A stretch of DNA of 64,000 nucleotides from Turbatrix aceti (Eukaryota > Nematoda > Chromadorea > Rhabditida > Panagrolaimidae): positions 9,914,180 to 9,978,179 of the forward strand of contig OZ017770.1 in assembly GCA_963969345.1 (NCBI GenBank). Reading direction: 5' to 3'. The notes beneath the pieces are model-generated. The model did not search any database and was not told where the DNA came from. It was given only the letters and a program-made list of their open reading frames with translations. The position numbers were made by a program, and so were the translations under genes. Shown piece by piece: positions 1 through 14,136 of this stretch; the first letter of the stretch is position 1; each line of letters begins with the position of its first letter.

Positions 1-66
1 GAGGTCGTCATTGTCTGAAAAAAATATGTTTATTGATTTGAAGCCCGTAAAAGGTGCGAAACTTAC

Positions 67-307
67 GTTCATGGCTGCCATTGACGTGAAAGTGAAGAGC
101 CTGCTCGGGTGCTTCCGCGTCGATGACATCGTCCTCGGAATGAGCATCATGGTGATGTTCTTCGACGTTTTGCATATACCGAAAATACCGAGACGCCGTG
201 CCATCGTTGGCAAATTGCCTTACTGGTTCGAGGATTAGAGCAAGACAAAAGCCAATGACAACACCCACAAGGATGTTGCCAATAACGTGTCTGGGAGTAC
301 GGGCCAT
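67..307 (-). CDS. First exon of a type II membrane protein (partial, runs off left edge)
   Basis: The reading frame starts at the ATG at 305-307 and runs to a clean donor (GTAAGT at 61-66). A short basic start (MARTPRHVIGN) is followed by one hydrophobic segment of about 20 residues (near residues 9-29) and then an acidic, His-rich stalk. That layout is typical of Golgi type II membrane proteins such as glycosyltransferases, for example core-1 galactosyltransferase, but the catalytic part lies outside the window, so the family is a guess. An in-frame alternative start lies four codons upstream. The remaining exons would continue beyond base 1. Confidence 0.5.
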
Positions 308-319
308 TGAAACAATCAC

Positions 320-1544
320 TCAACGACAGCGCATGACACTGAAAAGAAAAGAGAACGGGAAAAGCGATAAGCACATGCAAAAGTGTATGTGATTTAACAC
401 GCGATTAAAACGTAACACAATCACGCAATGACGACAACGTCAACGGAAATAAATATAAATGAGAAAGGCAGAGTGAGGGGGAGAGAGAGAGAGCTGTTGA
501 TCCGGATCTTTGCATAAAGCCAGTAGAACATATGGCAACTAGTTCGAAGACTAATTTCGCTGTGGGAGTGCCGCATGCTGGCAGTTGGCTGCAACGTGGA
601 AAGTAAAACAAAAAAATATGCGGTTGGTGGTTGTGTGCTCTGTCGAAGAAAGCAATTGTTCCCGTTGCCAGGGGCTTTTTTTTTGTAAATAAATAAATCG
701 TTAGTATATTTTGATCTGACATGGGCCAGACTGAATATTTTTGGTTAGATAAACAAACGTCGAAAAGCACGTGTCATATGTATAGGCAATCGATTGGTAG
801 GAATATGCGCATATATTATAAAGACGTACTAGTAAGTAGCCTGCGGTCAGATGGATAGATGAAAAGCATCACCGACGACCGACTCTAGCGCATAAATATT
901 ATAGAGAGCAAAAAAAAAGAAGCATTGGACATCACCGACCACCGCGGCCGCGGTCTGTTCTTCTCCTCTCTCCTGTCCATGCGATGATGATGGAAAGAAG
1001 GAAGGATAGCGAACTGGATGACTTCATGCTTTTTCCCTAATTTTTTTATGATTGTCAAAAGCGTCCGCAATTGGTTGAACGCTTGATATATGTGAAATTA
1101 TTTGCCTGGTGTCCCATTTTGAAGCACATTTGATAACTGTTGAATCATTTGATATTTAGCAAATAATCGTTCGTTTCATTCGAATTTTGATATCGCAAAT
1201 ACATACATAAATATACGCTTGTTTTCCGGGCAATCAAAAAATCTGTGTACTTGCTCTTTTATGGGAAGCATAAATGTCATTCATTGTAAAGAGTTTAACA
1301 ACGAGAAAGAAACCAACTACAATTACCATGGCAAACATTTTCGTCGAAGAGCAACATTTGAGGTTGCATTTATTTTATTATTACACTGAGATCAAGAAAA
1401 AAAATACAAACTGTTTTTATGTGTGTAAAAAAACGTATTTTACATTTCAAAAAAATGTTGAAGGCAAAAACACGTATCACATCAGACAGTTACGATGAGG
1501 AAGAAAAAGTCGTTTTTTTTTATTCTTTCTTTGTTTTATAACAG
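320..1544. other. Intergenic, no gene seen
   Basis: Upstream region of the left-edge gene and 3' flank of the STARD3-like gene. It holds a short GA microsatellite (about 473-495) and AT-rich sequence. The open frames here are short and show no protein-like composition. Confidence 0.6.
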
Positions 1545-4310
1545 CTAGGTTTGATGTTCAACGTAGCGTTGGAGCAATCCAATATACGACTGAAGGAATG
1601 TCTTTGTCGTACTTCGTATGGCAAGTTTTGGAATTCTACCCTTGACGTCGGTATTCATGATAAATTCGAAGACAGCTCGCTGGATATTTTCTGATGCTGA
1701 TGTTGGTGATGGAGTAATTTTGACGACGTTTACTCCATTTTTTCCTCTGAAAAATGATAGGCTACATATTTATTTACAATTGTTTGATCAAAAACTTGAC
1801 TAGTCAGTTTTTTTACTATTTAAAAAAAAAAAAATGGACAAAAAAATGTTCCTGATGTTCAGTAATTTTTTTTGTTTAAAATTCGATAAACTTCATCGGA
1901 CTGGATGCACCCAGCTTAATCCAGTCCATGGAGTGCAAGCAATAACTGTATTGCATAATGACCAGGTGAGAATGATACGCCGGTCATGTAAATATCTATG
2001 TATTATAATTTGTTACCACCAAGCAATGTGTCGCGCCTTTTTGCCTCTGGCAATTGGTGGTCGTATTAGTATTTGCGTTTCACAATTGTAATTATTTATA
2101 ATTTTCTTACAAAATGATAACCCTCAGTTTTTTTTAAATAAACGGAAAGAAAAGACCAAGTAAATTTTTTCAAACGCAGAAAAAAAATTTAAAAATGACG
2201 TTATCACAACTTTCACCATATTACATAATTTTGTGCAAACAAAAAAGTATACAAAAACGATTTTTGCAAGTATTTTTTTGTTCAACTGTTATTTTAATGG
2301 CGTTCCCCTGATGAACTTCTTGTCCAAGCAATTGATGCTCTGTCAACTAGTATTAAGCCGGTTTGAAAAATGCACGCACGACTGATACAAGGCAATCTCC
2401 CTGATTACGATGTTTCTGATTTTTACTTAGTGTGTATGTATGTAATTGTTGTTTGCTGTCCCGTATGTTTTTTTTATTTCTGTTGTTTTCAGTTCTTGGT
2501 GGTTGTGTTTTCAAGATGAAATTTTTATCAAATTCAGTTGCTTGTTTTTCGTAATATTTTTAAGTAATTTTTTGCAGCGTCTAAATGCCAGTTATACAGT
2601 CGCGATTAGCATTTTTGGATGCCCCTGGGGATGGATACGATATTTTAAGCAAAAAGATTATAATGATCCTTCCAGCGTAAAAAAAATGGTCCAAAAACAT
2701 TTTTGTTTGTTGTTTAGTTAGCTCGGTGTTTAACGATGTAAACAAGTATTCACATAACTAATGATGTTTTTTTAGTGTGTATCTTCTCCGTGGCTTTTAT
2801 GTAACAAATAACGAACAAACCTGACTAAAGTGTTACAAAGTTGGACCGTAGACCCAACCGTATCGCTCACAGATGCGTACACGCAGAAGTAAGAATTTTC
2901 TTCTGCAGAGTAAATGACGTGTCTTACGTCAATGAATTCTCTGAAAAAAAAAAGAAAAATTTTTAATTGTAATCACTGACGCATATTTTTTTTTGCGCGC
3001 AGCAACCACAGCCGAGCTTGGCCTTTGGGCGTGTGTGTGTTGCACGCAATTAGTTGTAGTAAATAATAACGAACCTTGAAGAGATATAGCCATTCATAGC
3101 GGGTTGACTAATAATTCGTATGAGTTCTGTGCCATTCCCTAGCTTGGCAAGGACGACGGAGCTCTTGAGTTGTGTATTCCACTTTGGATTGTCTTTCCAC
3201 GCAGCGGTAAATAGAGCCTCCGGTGTTAGTGAAAATTCGGTTTTAACATAATAGCTGTCAAGTTTGTCGGAATAACGAATTTCGGGTGTAGAACTCAAAA
3301 GTTTCCAAGTGCATACTTCACGAATTAATTCTTGGCCCCGTGTTATGCTCGTTGCAACTAGGTCTTTGCATTCACGTTTCATGCTTTTAGGTAAACGAAG
3401 ACTTATTCTCTGGGAACCAGGAAAGGTGTTGAAGTCGGAATCTTCTTCTTCTGCAATTTTTTTTATTTACCAAAAAAATTTTTGTAGGACACATGGTGTT
3501 TTTAGTGCGCCATCTTGCAGCCCAGACAGCTTTCGAATATCGCAGTTCCGGGAAAAGACGGAAAAAAACAACATCTTGCGCTCTTTTTTGTAGAAAAAAA
3601 ATATTTCGCTATTCCAGACGTCTCGCGGAACATACTGGCACATACCTGATGAAAATTCCAGTGCTGATCGAAATTCATCCTCTGTCGTGTGTCCTCCCGC
3701 AGCCCTGCTGACATACGATGTTTCGGTCCGAGGCGTTGCAATGGATGCCACGTCTTCGCGTTCGTGAGCGAGAACTCGGAAGGGTAGAAGCCAGAGTTGT
3801 ATCCATGCGTTGACAAATGCGCAGAGTATAAGTAAAAATTGTGGTAGCGTGCCATTGTCTTTGTGGAAAAAAAATAATACCTTAATTATTAAATAAATAG
3901 TCGTGATTGTTGTTGTCAGCGCCACTGGATACCACTTGCTCATGCGTAGCCATGCAAATGCGATAAGTAGGATAATCATGCGTAGAAATACGACAACAAC
4001 AACATCAAATAATGATTTTTGTAAAAAATGTGGTTCAAAAAAGTTGATTTCCTGTAGAAAAATAGAAGGCCAATTGTCGCCTTTTGTAACCTACAATTTT
4101 GAGAATTTTTAAATTCTAGGCAAAAAAGTTTTCAAAAATTCTTACCGTACTTAACAGCCATAATAGTGATGACAATGAAAAATCAAAAATACATAAAATT
4201 AAAAATTTCTGTCTGTCACGACTCATCGTTGTGTCATGCTGTAAAAGTGGGTCATATTTTGTAGGAGCACCATCAATTTGACCGTTTTCTAATACATCCG
4301 AGAACAACAT
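1545..4310 (-). CDS. STARD3: STARD3/MLN64-like late-endosomal cholesterol protein (MENTAL + START)
   Basis: Five exons: 4310-4146, 4051-3646, 3450-3075, 2940-2821, 1746-1545, giving about 422 residues (human STARD3 has 445). The N-terminal half is a four-pass MENTAL domain: a DFSLSSLLWLL helix, then LFDVVVVVFLRMIILLIAF, a W-Y-P-V-A-LTTTITTIYLIIKV segment and a NAWIQLWLLPFRVL helix. The C-terminal half is a START domain: LFTAAWKDNPKWN, then an SSREFIDVRHV segment, and NTDVKGRIPKL near the end. START domains of this family bind sterol and move it at ER-endosome contacts. Between the domains, an acidic EEEDSDFNTFPG segment resembles a phospho-FFAT (VAP-binding) motif. The last intron is long (about 1.07 kb) while the others are 94-195 bp. 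The stop is TAG at 1545-1547. The family call is secure; the sterol role is inferred from the family. Confidence 0.88.
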
Positions 4311-6777
4311 TTTTCTACCGACTTCACGTTTCTTTTTTTTCTTCTTCTTATCCACCCTCCTTACACGCCATCAATACATAGATAGATGGATTTGTGAATT
4401 GATTAGTTAGACAAAAAATTGTGATGTGCTGTGTTGTACATGTGAGTAAGGCAAGAAAGCGCGCTATCTTCCAGTTAAATAAAAAGCGAACGTTATAAGC
4501 AGGCAAAATCGACCAATACAAGCTTCAGTGTCTCCCACCATCTTCCATGTTCTTATCGAAAAATCACCCACCGACGATGCTTGTTGTTTTTGGGGTTTTG
4601 CGTCAATGTTTATATCGCTCGGTGCTTGATGGACAACTACTAACTGTAGTATGTTAGATATGTATTACCTCCCCCCCTCAATAAATCACATTTCTTTAAA
4701 AAGAATTTTTTTCTTCTCCACGGAAAAAAATAAATTTAACAGCCCGGAGGAGAGGTTAGTGTACTCAGTTGTAGTTGTATTCCGGTTTGTTTGTGCGCGA
4801 AAAAAAGGCGGCAAAATTTTAAATTTTTTTGTCTACCATGGAATCATGATTTTTTTGTGCTGTATGTTTAAAGGTATGCATGCTGGCGGACGGGACGGGG
4901 CGCTACGTACGTACATAAGGAGAGCAATCTTATACATAAATACCAAAACATCGATAGGAAGTTGTAAGAAACACAACGGCACACAACAACCAGTCAGACC
5001 AGACGACCGGCCAGAGACATAGTAGATAGTACAAAAAAGTATTTAGAGCCGGTGCACATGACCTTTATTATGCTGCAAAAGCATTGGTTTGAACGATGGT
5101 TGGTTTTGGTTGCGGGGAGTCCGAGCATGCCAAAAAAAAGAAGATGGCTGTGGATAATGCCGCAGAACGACGCTAGTAAATTTCTGTGCAAAAATTTTTT
5201 TTGTCTAGGCTGACTGACCTTTCGTTCGTTCGTTCTATGGTATCTTCTTGCAAGCAAGTCGCTAGTCGCCTGGCCTGAACCATCTGTTTTCCTCTGTCTT
5301 GTCAGAATAATTTTTGTTCACCTGTCAAACAAACTACAAAGTTCCCTGCACTTGTCTAATTGCTTCGTTAGTCTCTCTTGGAAAATTGAACTTTTTTTAT
5401 ACATATATTATAATCGCCATTGCTCACACTGATTTTTCTCTTTCTTCTCTCTTTTTTTTTCGATAGTGATGAAGATAGCAAAGAGAAAGCAGTTGCAATG
5501 GATAGCAACGATTAAAATTCGTTCACTTTCACTGACCGACGCGGCGTCGTCGCGTCAGACTCCTGCAGGTCGACTTGTCACGAAGTAGTAGGCTATCTCT
5601 ATGCTTCTTTTCTGTGCCTCCTCGGGTGGTGGTGTCTAGCGTAGTCTGCGTAACGCGCCTTGCAGGCAATACAAACTGGGTACGCACGTTTAATCGTAGC
5701 CCCATCCTTCGCGGCCCTGCATGCTGACATATATGTAGGGAGTTTTTTTTCTTCTCTTAGTTTTAGTCGTTTGTCTGTCTGTCCGTCGCAACGCTACTGT
5801 GCGTTCTCTTATGCTTAGCTTATGAAAATGCTGCCACAAGCTTTCTTTTCCCCCTCGCTCCGCTTTGTTCCTCTTTCTTTACCCAACCTAACACATATTA
5901 TTACCTAGCCCGCGTTCATTGTCCACTCAAAATCATGGATTACGCGTTATGCCAATAACTATGCATTTGTTTTGGCAGACATCGTAGCGTGTGCGTGTCA
6001 TGATTTTGGTCTATCGGTCTCTCCCTGTAATTTTCTCTTATGCGCGCGTCGTCGTTCGTTCTCGTTTGCTCCTTTTGCTCTGTAATCCGCGTACTGACTG
6101 CTTTTGACGGACCGAGTATAGTTTGCCAAATTATCGCTTGCTTCTTCCTTTCCTATCAGTGGTCGTTGGGGTCCCTTGCTTTTCTTCTTGTCCCGTCAGT
6201 CAGTGCATCGCGCAAATCACCACTTTTTGTGCGTGTGCGATCGATATGACTGACTGCATTGTCGTCTGTCGATGTCTGCGACAGACTACTTTTTATCCTT
6301 TAAACAGCCGTGGTAGTCATCCTTGCTGTCTGTCATCCTGATCGTTTCTGCTTACAGAGATACATATTTGCAACCAAGTGGCCAATTTTTTGAAAGCACA
6401 AAAAAATATTTAATTTAATCAGCTAATATGTTAGGTTTACAAAAAAAATATTGACCATCTGATGATTTTTTTGACGTGCATCTGCGAGGGAGGAATAGAG
6501 GCGGTTTAAGCGTGGCCATATGATTAATCCGTCTCACACCTGCATTTTTTTGTATTTAAATCATTTCTTTCCTCCCCCCCCTTTTTTTTTGGTTTTTTAT
6601 CGTGCATTCACTTCTCTTTTCTTTTCCTTTTAATTTCTTTTCTTCATGGAATGTGGCTTTTCCACGCTGTTAGCACACCCTTTGTCGCTCCATTCACTCA
6701 GTCTCTCTTTTTTTTCAGCGGCTGGGATACGGCAGTGCTCGTCTTCTTCACGATATCTCAGAGTCAGTGCCTCGACC
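4311..6777. promoter_or_regulatory. Long shared upstream region between divergent STARD3-like and S6K genes
   Basis: About 2.5 kb separates two divergently transcribed genes. It is AT-rich with several islands of higher GC (for example 5520-5720) and pyrimidine tracts. I see no convincing exon. A T-rich AG acceptor (about 6709-6719) lies about 60 bases before the S6K ATG, so the S6K 5' leader is either spliced from an upstream untranslated exon or trans-spliced. Confidence 0.5.
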
Positions 6778-8584
<1,807 letters not shown>

Positions 8585-10133
8585 CTATAATTAATTTTGC
8601 AGGCTTTCCCATTTTTTTAAAGTTTTCAATTTTTTGAATTTGACCCAAAAAAAGTATTTTAAATTAATTCGTTTTTTAAAATTGCTATACCACCCACGTG
8701 TCGCCCCAATCCACTTGGGGGTGTCACGAACGGAAGGAATGTCTGAAAAATGTCATTCTGCAAAAAATTCACCCCAATATCTTTCGTTTTATTCACGAAA
8801 AAAAATTTACACAAAAATTGAGACGTAAAAATTGTTGATTTTTGGTTTCTGGAAATTTTGAAATTATCTTATAGACCAAAAAAAAGAAAAAAAGAACAAA
8901 AAATGTTTAATTTCACATTTCCCGATGACGTTTTACCGGAACATGTTCCATCTTTTTTTTGCAGAGCATGTTTTTTTTCATGTCGTCAAAACTATTTGAC
9001 TCTTAAAAAAATGGAATAAATATTCAAATTTACGGGATTTGTTATAAATCTTCTCTGTTTATTGTTGCTTTTAGCATCTGTTTTTTTTCATTCGTTTTGC
9101 TCTCTAACAATGACAACTAAATACGTTTATCACATATATCACCTACCAATCAAATCGTGTGTTTTTTGTCGATTTTGATTCAAGTCGACATGTTTTTTTC
9201 CAATTATTAATATTTTGTTATGTTTTTCGTTTTCAGCTATTTTGTTTTTATGTATTTTTTTGCCCCCACCAGTTATCACCACAGATATTCCCCCATTCTA
9301 CAGATGCTTGAAAAAAAAGTATCTTTGATGCCAACTTTTTTTATCTTTCTTGTAATTCGCGAAAAGTTGTCTTTCAGCCGATTGTTGAAAACTTTTCTCG
9401 TTTCGTGTGCCTTTTTTTTGTTTAATTTCTGTAAGATTATTCGTTTTTTTATTATTATGTGTGAATATGAATAAACCGATTAAAAAAAAACGTATTGAAT
9501 TAAATTTAAATTTTTTAAGGGGGTGACAATTTTTTTGGAATATGATTTTTTTGTTGTATATTTAAGATGGTGAACTAATAAATAATGTATTTATTCACAC
9601 GTTGAACATGATTGCAACGTCGGCGACCGACGTGGTTGCGACCAGGATGATGGACGATCCGGACAAAGCACTACTTTTCCCCCAAAAACAAGCCGTCGAC
9701 ACTGACTGGGGGTCGTCAGGAAGTGGATGATGATGATGAGGATGAACACATTAAAAATGAGTGCGCCAAGGTCAAATAAGAAGGAAGGAATAGCGCACGA
9801 GGCATAATTGCATTTTTCAGGCACGGCCAAAATTTGGGAAAGAGGGCAAAGGGGAGGTAGGGTAATACAGTCAACCCCCCCCTCTCCTCTGCTCTACCTG
9901 CCAACTATCTGTCAACCAGTTACACCGGTGAGGTTGGATTGCGCGGTGTTTGTTGTATGTTGTGGCAACAACATTCGCTCATCGTAAATACCACTTGTCG
10001 TGGCATTTATGTAGTCAAATTGTTGCTAGTTTGATTTTGTTTGTTTTTTTTTGCAAAGTCACATTTGACATGATTTATCAATTCATCAAGAACTGCTAGA
10101 TTTTATTTCTACATACATAAATATTTCTGAGTC
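8585..10133. other. Intergenic, no gene seen
   Basis: 3' flank of S6K and 5' flank of the ZP gene. Very AT-rich with poly-A/T tracts; its longest frames (for example 9220-9474) are Phe/Leu-rich and look like chance translations of T-rich DNA. Confidence 0.6.
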
Positions 10134-12239
10134 ATGAGATTTTACATATTTCTTGTCACATGGATTTTTCTACTGGCCATGGATTTTTCTTCAGGTCACC
10201 AGACCAATCCTGTCTATCAGCAGCCGGAGAAGAAAGCAACTGTCCTCGGTACGTTAAAAAATTATTTTTTTTTGTTTTTAACCAAAGTAACAACTTTTGC
10301 AGGCGTCAGCGCTATGTGTGGTCTAAATGGCATCACTGTGTCAGTTGAATTCGATAAACCTTTTACGGGAAAGATTTATTCCCTCGAATACGCCAATATC
10401 CACGAATGCATTTATTACAACGCACTTGAAATGAAAAATGTGCTTTTTACAATTCCGCTGCATCGTTGCGGAACGCGCCTGACCAAGAGCACTCGAGATG
10501 TAAGGAGGGATTTGATTTTCACACAACGCACAGGGGTTGTGTTTATGAACAAATTATTTCCAGGTCGTGGATACCGTTGAAAACAGGGTCTACGTACAGA
10601 TGGATAAATTTACCCAGACTGCAGCTGATAGACAGTACTCATTTCTTTGTGAACTCGTTCAATCGAGGGCAGTGCTTGGAATTGATGGACGGGATTATGC
10701 AGGTGAAGCAAATGAAGTTAGAAGACATCCTGGACGCTCAGAAGTCGGTCAGAGCATGCCTATTGTGCCATTTATGCCAGGTGGCCTAGTTGGGAGGTCG
10801 TCAGCGTCATCTGCCGCGGGCGCGCAGTACAATTCCAATTCATACGTGGTGGCACCTGGTTCTGGGTTATTTGCTCCTCCACCACCACCACTACTACTTC
10901 CAGCTTTTCCACCTCCTCCTCCTACACCACCCCCTCCTCCAACACCCCCACCACCTCCACCCCAGGCTCCAATCCCTATGATGCCATTTGCCCCACCCAT
11001 CGTGCCACAGCCTTCACCTCAGCCTATTAACGCTAATACGGTAGTTAACCCCAACCGAGGGCTTATGCCACTTTCGATATCCATTGTACCAAGCCCAATC
11101 CCATATAAGCCCCCTCAGCCAGCGGGATACGTAGTCAGCCCCCTCACTCCTGAGCCACCAAAGACGGATGCAAATTCTTTTTCGCACAACAGAGTTGGGG
11201 GTCTAACAAAGGACGAAAGCACAACTACGAAACATTTTTCGCCGCCTGTCGACCCGGTTACAGGTCCAGGTACAGGTGTGCCAAACGCTGAAGGCGGTGA
11301 AAAAGTACAAAATGATTTTGCACAGAAAATACCGATCAAGTTTGTTCATAACAAAAAAATTATATTTCTCATCAAAAAAATTTTTCAGGTCATCAGATGC
11401 GGTTAGGATCTACGCAACCCAGGAATTCAACAAATCGGAAGCGGTTGGTGACGTCAGCTTGGAAATTCAAGAAGGCGAAGGACCAGCTTCGGGAACGATA
11501 TCCAAGCCGGTGAAAATTGGACAGATTATCACCCTCGTCATAAAAAGTCACAAACCACCCAAAGGTTCGTATTTTTGAATTTGGCATGAAAAAATGGTGG
11601 AAAGTTATAGATCTCAATCAGTATAACATTTTTGTCCACTCCTGCAAGGCAACCGACGGCACAGGAGCGGTTGACGTGCCTTTGATTGATAAATCAGGGT
11701 AAATTAAAACTTACAAAAAAAATTTTTACACTTAAACGTTATTTATTTTTTTTACTTTCAGCTGCGCGGTGAGCTCCCAAATCATCGGCAACATGGCCCG
11801 TCAACGAAACGAATCCATGATCCTATACTACTTTAAGCTGACCGCTTTCAAATTCCCCGGACCAGATGACGTTTACTTCTCGTGCATGGTCGACATGTCG
11901 CCAACGTATAACTTTCCCGAACTTTGCACTCCCAAGGCCGCAAAACAGAAGCGAGAAGCAGCTTCGTTGGCAGAGAGCAGCAGTGTGCCGCTCTTCAACG
12001 ATATAAAAGTTCGACTAACCGATGACTTTTTCCAAGATCCACCAGCTTTTTTGCAAAGTCCCCATGAGGGAATTTCCATTTCATCTCCTGTCGATACCTC
12101 ATCGTACCTGTGTCTTTCGAAGCTGAGTTCCTACTTTGTAGCCGGGGTTGTCGTATCTTTGACGACTGCTTTTGGCATATCCAGCTTGTTTGCCGTGATC
12201 TTTTTCAGAAAATACCGATCCTCAATGCTTTCTAAATGA
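10134..12239 (+). CDS. Cuticlin-like ZP-domain membrane protein with a proline-rich insert
   Basis: Six exons (10134-10248, 10303-10499, 10564-11339, 11389-11564, 11611-11698, 11762-12239) give 609 residues. A signal peptide (hydrophobic residues 2-18) precedes a ZP-N half with spaced cysteines (CGLNGITVSV, HECIYY, HRCGT). Then comes a long insert of about 200 residues rich in proline (runs of P interrupted by T and L), and a ZP-C half (GEGPASG, VKIGQIITLVI, FVHSCKATDG). A basic AAKQKREA site fits the consensus furin cleavage site of ZP proteins, and a C-terminal hydrophobic helix (VAGVVVSLTTAFGISSLF) with a short basic tail anchors it. ZP proteins polymerise into extracellular matrix such as cuticle. 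The position of the proline block between ZP-N and ZP-C is unusual. A decayed copy of the last exon lies at 21964-22195. Confidence 0.85.
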
Positions 12240-12432
12240 TAAACCGCGTGTGATGCTGCTTTTATTTTTTATTAACAGTGACTGATAAATATAAACGATT
12301 AGAATATGGGATGTACATTTACCATTGTGTGAGTTGAAAAATTAGCATTTTTATACATAATTTGTATGCAAAAGTCAAAAAATAGATGTAAACACCATTA
12401 CCTGATTAGTCGCAAAAAAGACACACGACTAT

Positions 12433-13790
12433 ACAGGCAAAGTTAAAAAACAAATTGCTTTATTTTAAATTAACGTTGCGTGTTTTGCAACAAAATTTCG
12501 TTTCGTTGTTTAGACGACGATTGGATCGGCGAACCCACACTGAATTTCAACTTCGAGACTGTACTTTCCATTCTTGTATGCAGAAGTCGGCACACGGATC
12601 CATCCTTGCTCTCCCCAAGCTGTGCCCCAGCTATTACGGATAATCCAGTACTCAATCCCTAATTTTTTATCGTAGCCCCAGCCAGCGACGGAAATAACCT
12701 AAAAAATGAAATGCACTGCCGGTTAAATTGAAATCAGAAAAAAAAACTAACATGATCAATTTCATCACTCTGATCGAGAAAGATACCACCAGTATAATTA
12801 TGCATTTTATCAGATGCAGCAATATAACACGCAATGGGTCCAGAGTGGTAAATCTCTGCTTTCATAGCATTATAACCAACAACCTCTCCGTAATCACCAA
12901 CTTTGTAGACTGTGTAATTCTGGATAGAGAAGCATCTGTCAGGCCAGCACGATCCGCACTTGTTCTGTTTATCGCAAACGCCATCTTTTGCTTGATAGTT
13001 GTTGCATGATTCGTGTGGAATACCCTCTTTGTGGGCGTATTCGTATACCGGATTTATATTACCTCCCTCACAGTTACCAGCACCTCCACAATCAATTACG
13101 TGCTGAATTGACATTAGCACAGGCGGCCACGAGTTGTTACGTTTGATGTTGAAACGATCGCTCAGGGCGCTTGTTGTGGCTTGTGCCCAGCATGATGCAC
13201 AGTCTGAAAATTTACATAAATGTATTTTTACATTTACCAACTTACACTGAGGAATGTGTTGATTTCGATCGACAGAGGCGTAGCTTATGCCGTTGACATT
13301 GCGCCAGTCCCATTTCTTAGGCAGCTTTGAGAAGTCATAACCGGGTTTTTCGTAGATTCTGGGCTTGGTTCGAACTACAGAGTACGGTTTGTCCACTTTC
13401 AGTAAACCTCTAGATCTCTTCGACGCTTCTTTGTTGCGCAGATCAGTGCCGGCAAGACATCCACCGATCAGGAGAGTCGACAATATGAGAAGTAATTTCA
13501 TAGCTAAATGCTACGATGGGAAGTAGAAGTATTTATTACAATTAAAAATTGGATCCCCAATGTCATCAGATTTGAGCATTGGGAAAATGAGACTCGTTGG
13601 CCGATATTGTGTTTTATTTCTATTTACTTTGCCATCATAATTCAGATCAATTGTTAATATTATACCACATTCTAATAATTTTTTATACGTTGATAACAAA
13701 GACAATGGAATTGAATCTAACATAAGCTTACAATAAAACCCCAAAAACAATCCAACAACAATGACTCGCCTACTGTCAAGTGCATAGGAT
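12433..13790. repeat. Segmental duplication, copy 1 (cathepsin Z block)
   Basis: This block matches 18682-20075 across cathepsin Z coding exons, introns and about 290 bp of upstream DNA, in the same orientation. Coding parts are nearly identical; flanks are diverged with small indels. Similarity fades right of about 13790, where copy 2 instead runs into an aspartic-protease fragment. Confidence 0.85.
12510..13501 (-). CDS. CTSZ: Cathepsin Z/X-like cysteine carboxypeptidase, copy 1 (intact frame)
   Basis: Exons 13501-13246, 13203-12752 and 12698-12510 give 298 residues, close to human cathepsin Z (303). A signal peptide ([18 protein letters not shown]) is followed by a short propeptide and the diagnostic cathepsin Z start [13 protein letters not shown] with RNQHIPQYC, the mini-loop typical of this family. 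The catalytic Cys lies in CASCWAQ, where the usual CGSCWA glycine is replaced by alanine. The catalytic His is in [10 protein letters not shown] and the Asn in RNSWG. The family acts in lysosomes or the extracellular space as a monocarboxypeptidase. Copy 2 keeps the canonical CGSCWA but has a frameshift, so each copy carries a different defect or change. Confidence 0.92.
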
Positions 13791-14136
13791 GTCAGGTGAA
13801 TGACTTTGAGTCCGCCCATCTTGGTGATGTTTAGGTGCACGCGAAATCGACGGACATGTAGGTGACTTTTATCTTCTTGGCGTTCTTATCAACGACGGAT
13901 ATGATAAAACTCACGATTTTAATTTTTTTTGATTCGAGCCAAAAATACATACATTTTTCTACAGTAGGATGCTGTGAGCTTTATTATGTTTATTGTCTTT
14001 TCTCCAACATATCAGTTAGTTTAATCAATGTTTATCAGATATTACAAAAACAGTCAAAGAAAGAATTTATTCTAGAGGATTGAAACGGCAACAAAAACGT
14101 AAGAGAGCAGCATGCGTTACAAAATGTGATACCCAA
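13791..14136. other. Spacer between cathepsin Z copy 1 and ACSF2
   Basis: AT-rich, no exon recognised. It holds the 3' end of the ACSF2 transcript on the minus strand. Confidence 0.5.

Noticed and set aside
405..770. 121-residue open frame on the minus strand
   Set aside because: It translates a GA-repeat and poly-T promoter-like region; no domain and low-complexity Ser/Leu composition.
3836..3881. Apparent intron (GTATTA..AAAG) in the STARD3-like MENTAL domain
   Set aside because: The frame is open through it and the read-through residues align with the family; removing it would break phase.
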